A DNA stretch of 6,357 nt. Origin: Clostridia bacterium (GTDB lineage Bacteria > Aerophobota > Aerophobia > Aerophobales > AE-B3A). The stretch lies in assembly GCA_009618505.1 (NCBI GenBank), contig WJOQ01000366.1, forward strand, positions 1 to 6,357, in the 5' to 3' direction. Shown one piece after another: positions 1 to 5,594 of this stretch; within the stretch, counting starts at the first letter, position 1, and each line of letters begins with the position of its first letter. The notes beneath the pieces were generated by a model. It worked only from the letters and a program-made list of their open reading frames with translations, did no database searches and had not been told where the DNA came from. The position numbers were made by a program, and so were the translations under genes.

Positions 1-1
1 T

Positions 2-1177
2 AAGGAAATACATAAGGCAAGTATAGAAAGTGAATTAAGACCCCATGGCACCCCTGCTTTATGTATCGCTGCTGAAGGTTTTGGCGATATGCCAATCAAA
101 TATTGGACTGAGGATACCTGGCCAGAAGGTGCCAAAAAGATAGGGGCACCAAATTACACTGAGGTTCTATCAGCAAAGCCTTATCCTTGTCTTTACTGCC
201 CAATTGGTTGCCATCGGAATATCGAAATCCAAAGCCCTAAAAAGTACAAATTAAAAGGAATAGGACCTGAATATGAAACATTGGGGATGTTGGGCACTAA
301 TTTATTGATTGATGATGTAAAAGCAATTTCTATAGCTAATGATCTTTGCAATAGACTAGGAATGGATACAATTTCGGCCGGTGCCTGCATTGGACTGGCC
401 ATGGAATGCTATGAAAAGGGCATAATTACTAAAAGAGATACCGCCGGAATGGAGCTGAAATGGGGCGATGCTGATGTGTTGATAGAGTTGGTAAAACAAA
501 TAGGAAATAGAGTTGGATTTGCTTCCATTTTCTCAGAAGGAACAGTCCAGGCTGCTAAGAAGCTTGGTAAAAATGCCCTGGAGCTAGTCGTTGAGGTAAA
601 AGGTCTAGATTTTCCTGCCCATGATGCTCGAGCCTGCTGGGGCCTGGTCCCGACTTATGCCACTGGAACTCGCGGTGCCTGCCATATAAGAGGTGTTGAG
701 GAAGATGTGGAGATGAGTGGATTTTATATGCCGGAAATTGGGGTAAGCGAAGAGCATGCTAAATTCTTTAATCCAGAAGGTAAAGCACATCTTGCCGTGA
801 AAATGCAAGATTATTGTGCTTTAATTAACTCTTTGGTACTATGTGTTTTCATGCCAGATGGTGGAGGTCTAAGTTTTACTTCCATACTGAATATATTTAA
901 TTCAATTACTGGCTGGGATTGGGATATTCAGGAAGCTATGACATGTGGAGAGAGAATTTTTACCCTACAGCGTTTAATAAATCAGAGAGACGGATATGCT
1001 AAAAAAGATGATAAACTTCCTCCAAAAATGCATGTGCCAGCCAAAAAAGGGTTTAGAGCAGGAAAAATCCCTCCTGTTAATGATTTATTAAATGAATATT
1101 ATGAATTACGGGGATGGGATAAAGAGGGACACCCAACTAAAGAAAAATTAGAAAAGCTTAACTTAGTGATGCTGTAG
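2..1177 (+). CDS. Aldehyde ferredoxin oxidoreductase, C-terminal part (5'-truncated by window edge)
   Basis: Tungsten- (or molybdenum-) pterin enzyme that oxidises aldehydes to carboxylic acids and reduces ferredoxin, in the cytoplasm. The frame is open from base 2, so 391 residues are visible. The family is usually about 600-640 residues, so the N-terminal domain (roughly 200-plus residues, carrying much of the pterin-binding surface) lies outside. The ATG at 89 is internal, because family-like sequence (RPHGTPAL) precedes it. The CxxCxxxC cluster motif (CLYCPIGC) has its Cys codons at 188, 197 and 209, and the likely fourth 4Fe-4S ligand is the Cys at 842 in LVLCVF. GPEYE shortly after the cluster motif and ACHIRG near base 690 match the places where Glu and His are proposed to act in the Pyrococcus furiosus enzyme. 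The C-terminus (RGWD...GHPTKEKLEKL) is typical and complete. The aldehyde substrate and the metal cannot be told from this part. The next gene starts 42 bases downstream on the same strand. Confidence 0.96.
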   Translation, partial: KEIHKASIESELRPHGTPALCIAAEGFGDMPIKYWTEDTWPEGAKKIGAPNYTEVLSAKPYPCLYCPIGCHRNIEIQSPKKYKLKGIGPEYETLGMLGTNLLIDDVKAISIANDLCNRLGMDTISAGACIGLAMECYEKGIITKRDTAGMELKWGDADVLIELVKQIGNRVGFASIFSEGTVQAAKKLGKNALELVVEVKGLDFPAHDARACWGLVPTYATGTRGACHIRGVEEDVEMSGFYMPEIGVSEEHAKFFNPEGKAHLAVKMQDYCALINSLVLCVFMPDGGGLSFTSILNIFNSITGWDWDIQEAMTCGERIFTLQRLINQRDGYAKKDDKLPPKMHVPAKKGFRAGKIPPVNDLLNEYYELRGWDKEGHPTKEKLEKLNLVML

Positions 1178-1219
1178 TTTTTTAAGTTTTAAGTTATTGG
1201 TTCAGGTTGGGAGGCGTAT

Positions 1220-1543
1220 ATGTACAGGTTGAGTACAGACGTAGGCGGAACTTTTACCGATGGTATCCTGCTCGATGAAACTACTGGTGCAATCAAGGTA
1301 AGTAAGGTATCTTCTACGCCGAAGAATCCCGCCATTGGCACGATTCGATGCACGGAGAGATTCGAGATTCCTCTAAGTGAAGTCTCCTTCTTGGTTCATG
1401 GAACTACTGTGGTGATCAATGCCTTGCTGGAGGGCAAAGGTGCTAAGACAGCGTTAATCACCACGCCTAAGGAGGCATTAGATATGGAAAAGCAGTATGA
1501 CCTGAAGGATGAGGTGGGCAAAAGGGGGCAAACTAAATCATAG
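1220..1543 (+). pseudogene. Truncated hydantoinase/oxoprolinase A subunit (N-terminal remnant, 107 codons)
   Basis: Full-length relatives (HyuA / 5-oxoprolinase A type) are ASKHA-fold, ATP-dependent ring-opening amidases or ketone carboxylase subunits of about 650-700 residues. Here only the N-terminus exists. DVGGTFTD (residues 7-14) is the phosphate-binding loop, HGTT with NALL and KGAKTALITT (residues 60-82) is the second family signature. After residue 82 the usual GFRDVLEIGR segment is replaced by a sequence that resembles it only weakly (LDMEKQYDLKD), and a TAG ends the frame at 1541-1543. The frame into which the next gene's reading extends (from 1506) does not continue the family sequence, so a single frameshift does not explain the loss. 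About 550 residues are simply absent before the next gene. The start is good: GGGAGG at 1209-1214, 5 bases before ATG. It may be expressed as a short peptide, but catalysis is very unlikely. Most likely a deletion remnant; a reassigned small protein is possible. Confidence 0.75.
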
Positions 1544-1562
1544 TAAGCCTTATCATAATGAG

Positions 1563-1570
1563 AAGGGGGA
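1563..1570 (+). promoter_or_regulatory. Ribosome binding site fixing the start of the PepT-like gene
   Basis: AAGGGGGA-type purine run ending about 5 bases before the ATG at 1575. The upstream in-frame ATG at 1509 has no comparable site, and its 22 extra residues do not look like the family N-terminus, so 1575 is preferred. Confidence 0.7.
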
Positions 1571-1574
1571 ACTG

Positions 1575-2660
1575 ATGACAAAAGAATTAATTGATACCTT
1601 TTTTGGGATGGTGCGGATTAGTAGTGAGTCAGGTGAGGAAGAGGAATTCATTGTCTATCTCAAAGACCTTTTTGCCAAGGAATTCAAGGCAAAGTGTAGC
1701 AGCGATAGTTACGGTAACCTGATAATAAAGATTGCTGCCAAAAATAGTACTGGGAGGGAGCCTGTTCTTTTTGGTATTCATGCCGATACAGTTAAGCCGG
1801 GCAAAAATATCGAACCTATTTTGACAGATGGAATAATCCGTTCCAAAGGAGAGACCATTTTAGGTGCGGATGACAAGGCTGGCATTGCAGAACTCTTCCA
1901 GGCCATCAGAGGAGCTGAGCAATATCCCCCCTTGGAGATTGTGGTTTCAAGAGAAGAAGAGATTGGACTGAAAGGCTCAAAAAACATTGATGCTTCTTTA
2001 CTTAACTCAAAGACCGGTTTCTTGCTCGATATGGATACTCTGCAGGATATTGTCATTGGTGGACCGTCCTATATGAGTCTCCAGGTAAAGATTAAAGGGA
2101 AGGCAGCTCATGCCGGGATGGAGCCGGAGAAGGGTATATCATCAATTAAAGCAGCATCATATGCAATTTCAATCTTGAAAGAAGGTTGGATTGATGAGGT
2201 GACAACTGTAAATGTTGGAATCATCAAAGGTGGTGAAGTGATCAACGCTGTTCCAGAAAAAACAGATGTGAAGATCGAGTGTCGAAGCCAGTCTCACCAG
2301 AAATGTCTTGACCAGAGTAACTTAATTAAGGAAGTGTTTCTCACGGCAGCTAAGGCTGTAGGAGCTCAGGTAGAGATCAAAATGGGCCTGAACACAAGAG
2401 CTTCCCGTATTTCAGAAGATGCTGAAGTGGTGAAAGTTGCCAAGAGAGCAGTAAGTAGCGTAGGCCTAAAACCAAATGTGCGAGTTATCTGTGGAGCAAC
2501 CGATGCTTCCAGCTATAATGAGAAAGGTATCGAGACGGTAGTTATAGGGACGGGATGCAGAGCGGAACACACCAAAGAGGAGAATATAGCTGTGGCAGAT
2601 ATGGAGAAAGCAGTTCGTATAATCCAGCATATCTTTAAGGAATTGAGTCAGAAGGGATAG
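1575..2660 (+). CDS. PepT-like M20-family metallopeptidase
   Basis: Probable cytoplasmic zinc-dependent exopeptidase or amidohydrolase of the M20 family, closest to the PepT-like (tripeptidase T-like) group; the true substrate is not shown by sequence. With the start at 1575 it has 361 residues, a normal length for this group. Metal and catalytic motifs are intact: HAD (His69, Asp71), GADDKAG (Asp99 as bridging ligand), EEEIG (Glu128 and Glu129 as general base and ligand), LDMD (Asp152 or Asp154), and EH near the C-terminus (His332). The inserted dimerisation domain is marked by KAAHAGMEPEKGIS around residues 176-189, with the conserved His179. No signal peptide or membrane segment is visible. 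An ATG at 1509 would add 22 non-family residues and overlap the hydantoinase remnant. The gene follows that remnant by 31 bases and precedes the next gene by 43, so co-transcription is likely. It fits peptide degradation beside amino-acid catabolic genes. Confidence 0.93.
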   Translation: MTKELIDTFFGMVRISSESGEEEEFIVYLKDLFAKEFKAKCSSDSYGNLIIKIAAKNSTGREPVLFGIHADTVKPGKNIEPILTDGIIRSKGETILGADDKAGIAELFQAIRGAEQYPPLEIVVSREEEIGLKGSKNIDASLLNSKTGFLLDMDTLQDIVIGGPSYMSLQVKIKGKAAHAGMEPEKGISSIKAASYAISILKEGWIDEVTTVNVGIIKGGEVINAVPEKTDVKIECRSQSHQKCLDQSNLIKEVFLTAAKAVGAQVEIKMGLNTRASRISEDAEVVKVAKRAVSSVGLKPNVRVICGATDASSYNEKGIETVVIGTGCRAEHTKEENIAVADMEKAVRIIQHIFKELSQKG

Positions 2661-2690
2661 GAGGAGTTTCCGCCAGACTGAAAAAATGGA

Positions 2691-2697
2691 AAGGAGG
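2691..2697 (+). promoter_or_regulatory. Strong Shine-Dalgarno site deciding the start at 2704
   Basis: AAGGAGG is a near-perfect anti-16S match, 6 bases before the ATG at 2704. The other in-frame ATG at 2686 lies upstream of this site and would place the site inside the coding sequence, so 2704 is the likely start. Confidence 0.88.
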
Positions 2698-2703
2698 TTC
2701 AAT

Positions 2704-3753
2704 ATGTTCCTTTACGAGTACGAATTAGGCAAGGCAGGTGATACCATTGCCAGGGAGCTTTTTAAGCTTAAGGCCGGAGAGACTTTTGTCATCACAGCGG
2801 ATACGGAGTCCGATGCTAGAGTTGTTGATGCTACTGCCAGGGCTGCCTTCGCTGTTGGTGCAAAACCTATGGTTATCTGGCTAGCCTCACCTTTAGGGGT
2901 GGGAAAAGCTGCTGATCCAATGCTGCCGGTAGAAGCACTCACAGCAGCATTAAAAGAGGCAGATGCCTGGATTGAGTTTAATAATGAGTGGCTTCTTTAC
3001 TCAACTCCTTATGATATTGCTACAAAAGAGAATAAGAAACTTCGATATCTGAATGCCTGCGGAATGAATCCTGACCTGATGGTACGATGCATTGGCCGAA
3101 TTAATTATTCACTTTTGGGAAAGTTTCTGGAAAGACTTCGAGAGATGACTATGAGCGCTAAACATATGCGTTTGACCACCCCAGCAGGACAGGACCTCGA
3201 GTTCGACAATTCCTCTGACCCAAATCATCTTTATACTTTGGCCAAAGGATACGCCGATAAGCCAGGCTCGCACATGCTGGCAGGTCAAATTTCCTGGACC
3301 CCTGATTTGAAATCTATCAATGGAAGCCTCGTTTTTGATGGTTCAATTGTGCCACCATGTGGTAAGCTGGATGAGCCAGTCCGCTTGAGGATTGAGAAGA
3401 GCAAGGTTATCAAAATTGAGGGAGGAAATCAAGCCAGGGAATTTGAAGTGTGGCTGAACAGCTTCAATGATCCGGGTATGCTCAGATTAGCTCATGCCAG
3501 TTGGGGTTTTAACCCGGGGGCTAAACTTACCGGTGACATAGTAGAAGATGAGAGGGTCTGGGGTTGTACCGAGTGGGGTCTTGGCAATATCGGCCCTATG
3601 CTCATTGCTCCCGATGGAGTATCTGCAGCCTCACACACGGACGGAATATGTTTAAATACTTCCGCCTGGTTAGATGGGAAGCTAATACTGGACAAAGGAA
3701 GAGTAGTTGAGGGGGAGCTGGCCAGGCTAGCTAAAGAGCTTGGCAAGGTTTAA
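2704..3753 (+). CDS. M29 aminopeptidase / NicX-fold metalloenzyme (COG2309-like)
   Basis: With the start at 2704 the protein has 349 residues. The C-terminal part carries the family's metal region: LAHASWGFNPGA (His264), then EDERVWGCTEWGLGN, then SHTDGI (His311, Asp313). Relatives are annotated either as thermophilic-type aminopeptidases (M29) or as 2,5-dihydroxypyridine 5,6-dioxygenase (NicX). M29 peptidases use two Glu, two His and an Asp, including a His in a HxALG-like motif. Here that position reads CTEWGLG, with Glu290 instead of His. The remaining His/His/Asp set, at nearly the same spacing and numbering as I recall for the iron ligands of NicX, points to the NicX side. An oxygen-using dioxygenase would be surprising beside AOR, so a hydrolase on an unknown substrate is equally possible. 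The N-terminal half is a Rossmann-like domain with no signal peptide. The PepT-like gene ends 43 bases upstream. The fold family is fairly sure; the reaction is not. Confidence 0.85.
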   Translation: MFLYEYELGKAGDTIARELFKLKAGETFVITADTESDARVVDATARAAFAVGAKPMVIWLASPLGVGKAADPMLPVEALTAALKEADAWIEFNNEWLLYSTPYDIATKENKKLRYLNACGMNPDLMVRCIGRINYSLLGKFLERLREMTMSAKHMRLTTPAGQDLEFDNSSDPNHLYTLAKGYADKPGSHMLAGQISWTPDLKSINGSLVFDGSIVPPCGKLDEPVRLRIEKSKVIKIEGGNQAREFEVWLNSFNDPGMLRLAHASWGFNPGAKLTGDIVEDERVWGCTEWGLGNIGPMLIAPDGVSAASHTDGICLNTSAWLDGKLILDKGRVVEGELARLAKELGKV

Positions 3754-3756
3754 GAG

Positions 3757-3774
3757 AGTGTGCCGGAGCACATT
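3757..3774 (+). other. Small hairpin between the NicX-like gene and the gcv genes
   Basis: TGTGC (3759-3763) pairs perfectly with GCACA (3768-3772) around a CGGA tetraloop. A G-U pair and an A-U pair extend the stem to 7 base pairs. It starts 3 bases after the TAA of the upstream gene and is followed at once by GGAGG (3775-3779). There is no U-run, so it is not a rho-independent terminator. It could be an mRNA processing or stability element, or could affect access to the adjacent ribosome binding site; chance is also possible for so short a stem. Confidence 0.35.
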
Positions 3775-3782
3775 GGAGGTTG

Positions 3783-3860
3783 ATGAAAACATTTGGATTA
3801 ACAGCCGAGCATAGTGTAAAAAGAGCCAAAAAACTATACGAGCCAAAGAATGGAGAATAG
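3783..3860 (+). CDS. Possible 25-residue ORF overlapping the gcvH start
   Basis: ATG at 3783 opens 25 codons ending with TAG at 3858-3860. It begins MKTFGLTAEHSV and is rich in Lys and Glu. GGAGG lies at 3775-3779, but only 3 bases before the ATG, closer than ideal. The end of the frame overlaps the ATG of gcvH and stops 1 base before an alternative TTG start at 3862, an arrangement that would suit translational coupling. I recognise no family. It does not clearly resemble the N-terminus of the T protein, the gene often found here. It could be a leader peptide, the stub of a lost gene, or a chance frame. Confidence 0.3.
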   Translation: MKTFGLTAEHSVKRAKKLYEPKNGE

Positions 3861-4251
3861 ATTGTATCCAGAAGATTTAAAGTATAGCCAGACCCACGAG
3901 TGGGTAAAGGTTGATAAGGATATTGCTACTGTTGGCATTACCGATTTTGCCACCAAGCAACTGACTGACCTGGTTTATGTAGAGTTTCCATGTCTAGAGG
4001 GGAGAGTAACCAAAGGTTCCTCCTTTGGAGCTGTGGAGTCGGTTAAGGCTGTCTCTGATCTATGTAGCCCGGTGAGTGGAAAGATAATCAAGGTAAATGA
4101 GAAGTTATCTATGCAGCCAGAGATAATCAATCAAGACCCTTACGGTGAAGGGTGGATGATTAAGGTAAAGATAGAGGATCAAACTGAGCTAGATACTTTG
4201 ATGGATTCAGAAGAATATGAGCAGTTTGTTAATAAGGAAAAAGAAGAGTGA
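3850..4251 (+). CDS. gcvH: Glycine cleavage system H protein
   Basis: Lipoyl carrier of the glycine cleavage system: its lipoyl arm takes the aminomethyl group from the P protein to the T protein and is then reoxidised by the L protein, in the cytoplasm. The 133-residue length is normal. Family landmarks are PEDLKYSQTHEWV at the N-terminus, VGITDFA, DLVYVEFP, and the lipoylation site ESVKA with Lys66, followed by SPVSGKI and INQDPYGEGWMIKV. Nothing essential is missing. The coordinates use the ATG at 3850; the TTG at 3862 (129 residues) has the better ribosome binding site and may be the real start. The stop codon overlaps the GTG start of gcvPA (GTGA), indicating coupled translation. No gcvT lies directly upstream. 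Confidence 0.97.
   Translation: MENRLYPEDLKYSQTHEWVKVDKDIATVGITDFATKQLTDLVYVEFPCLEGRVTKGSSFGAVESVKAVSDLCSPVSGKIIKVNEKLSMQPEIINQDPYGEGWMIKVKIEDQTELDTLMDSEEYEQFVNKEKEE
3852..3855 (+). promoter_or_regulatory. GGAG site supporting a TTG start of gcvH at 3862
   Basis: GGAG ends 6 bases before TTG at 3862, which is in frame with the ATG at 3850. The ATG itself has no clear Shine-Dalgarno sequence upstream. Starting at TTG gives MYPEDLKY, close to the usual GcvH N-terminus. Confidence 0.5.
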
Positions 4252-5594
4252 TTCCCTATATTCCCAACACTGAAGAAGACCAGAAAGAAATGCTAAAAGA
4301 GATAGGAGCTAAGTCTATAGAAGAATTATTTGACAGTATCCCTCAAAGTCTACGACTAAAAACTGACCTAAATCTTCCCTCATCCCTTTCAGAGATGGAA
4401 CTAGTTAAAGAGCTTAAGGACCTATGCGGCAAAAACGCCCACTTAGATGAATATGTCTCTTTTTTAGGAGCGGGAAGTTACGATCATTTTATCCCTGCCC
4501 TGGTCGATCATCTTTCTGGCAGGTCTGAATTTTATACCTCTTACACTCCCTATCAGGCGGAAGCCAGTCAGGGAATGCTGCAGGCCACTTATGAATATCA
4601 AAGCCTTATCTGCCAGCTTTTTCAAATGGACATATGCAATGCCTCTCTCTATGAGGGAGCAACAGCCTTGACTGAGGCAGCTATTTTAGCCCATAAGGTT
4701 AATCATCGCAAGAAAATTTTGGTAGCTAAGACTCTTCACCCGGAGTATCGTCAGGTTCTTACCACCTATATAAACAAAACCTTAGGTCTGTCCGTAATAG
4801 AAATAGATTACCAGAATGGGGTAACTGATCTCACTAAATTAAAAGAAGAGATAAGTAACGATACCAGCTGCGTGATTGTCCAGAATCCTAACTTTTTTGG
4901 TTGTTTAGAGGAGGTTAAGAAGATAGAAGAAATTACTCATCAGGCTGGTTCTTTATATATTGTCTCGGTAGATCCTATATCCTTGGGGCTGCTTGTCCCA
5001 CCGGGAGAGTATAACGCAGATATGGCCGTGGGAGAAGGACAGGTCTTAGGAAGCAAGCTCAATTTCGGAGGACCTTATTTAGGAATCTTTACCTGCAAAA
5101 GGGAGTTCTTAAGAAAGATACCGGGCAGAATTGTGGGAGAGACCACGGATAAAGAGGGAAGAAGAGGATTCGTCTTAACCCTGCAAACTAGAGAACAGCA
5201 TATCCGTAGGGAACGGGCAACCTCCAATATCTGTACTAACCAGGCTTTAAATGCTTTAAGGGCTGCTGTGTACCTATCCACCCTGGGAGAGAAAGGATTG
5301 GCTAAAGTAGCTAACCTTTGTCTACAGAAATCACATTATGCTTCCAGGAGAATTTGTCAGATCCCTGGATTTGAACCTACTTTTACCAGTCCCTTCTTCA
5401 AAGAATTTGCTGTGAGATGCCCCATCCCACCTAATAAGATAAATAAATTACTCTGGGATAATAAAGTTCTGGGGGGATTTGAGCTGAGGAGATTATATCC
5501 GCAATTGGAAAATTCCTTATTGTTCTGTGTAACTGAAAAACGAACCAGAGGAGATATCGATAGACTTATCAGGCTCTTGGAGGGGATGCTATGA
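4248..5594 (+). CDS. gcvPA: Glycine dehydrogenase (decarboxylating) subunit 1
   Basis: N-terminal half of the split P protein. It pairs with GcvPB to form the PLP-dependent glycine decarboxylase that releases CO2 and loads aminomethyl onto lipoyl-GcvH. The 448 residues match the usual size of this subunit. Landmarks include YIPNTEEDQKEML at the start, FLGAGSYDHFIPA, YTPYQAEASQGMLQATYEYQ, NASLYEGATALTEA, GEGQVLGSKLNFGGPYLGIF, and GRIVGETTD followed by LQTREQHIRRERATSNICTN. The start is GTG, sharing four bases with the gcvH stop, and AAGGAAA at 4234-4240 can serve as the binding site. The last bases overlap the start of gcvPB in an ATGA arrangement. The PLP-binding Lys is on the partner subunit, as expected. 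Split P proteins are common in Gram-positive bacteria, Thermotoga-like lineages and archaea, unlike the fused form of E. coli and eukaryotes. Confidence 0.97.
   Translation: MIPYIPNTEEDQKEMLKEIGAKSIEELFDSIPQSLRLKTDLNLPSSLSEMELVKELKDLCGKNAHLDEYVSFLGAGSYDHFIPALVDHLSGRSEFYTSYTPYQAEASQGMLQATYEYQSLICQLFQMDICNASLYEGATALTEAAILAHKVNHRKKILVAKTLHPEYRQVLTTYINKTLGLSVIEIDYQNGVTDLTKLKEEISNDTSCVIVQNPNFFGCLEEVKKIEEITHQAGSLYIVSVDPISLGLLVPPGEYNADMAVGEGQVLGSKLNFGGPYLGIFTCKREFLRKIPGRIVGETTDKEGRRGFVLTLQTREQHIRRERATSNICTNQALNALRAAVYLSTLGEKGLAKVANLCLQKSHYASRRICQIPGFEPTFTSPFFKEFAVRCPIPPNKINKLLWDNKVLGGFELRRLYPQLENSLLFCVTEKRTRGDIDRLIRLLEGML

Noticed and set aside
89..91. ATG as start of a complete 362-residue AOR-like protein
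   Set aside because: The frame stays open to base 2 and the 29 upstream codons are family-like (RPHGTPAL, AAEGFGD), so this Met is internal to a longer gene cut by the window edge.
1158..1195. AACTTA / TAAGTT inverted repeat with a T-run after the AOR stop as a terminator
   Set aside because: The pairing is only about 6 AT-only bases, imperfect, and the T-run lies before the second arm rather than after it.
1509..1574. Upstream start of the PepT-like gene at ATG 1509
   Set aside because: It lacks a ribosome binding site, its 22 residues are not family-like, and the ATG at 1575 has a good purine-rich site and a typical N-terminus.
1820..1850. TTGACA at about 1822 as a promoter -35 box
   Set aside because: It lies inside the PepT-like coding sequence and no -10-like element sits at about 17 bases spacing.
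2686..2703. Upstream start of the NicX-like gene at ATG 2686
   Set aside because: The strong AAGGAGG at 2691-2697 lies downstream of this ATG and fits the ATG at 2704.
3783..3860. The short ORF as a remnant of gcvT
   Set aside because: Its sequence lacks the usual T-protein N-terminal pattern (TPLY..H...GA...F.GW), so position alone does not justify this label.
193..5281. Several minus-strand open frames of 60-92 codons
   Set aside because: All lie opposite well-supported plus-strand genes, show no recognisable domain and have the composition expected of antisense shadows.
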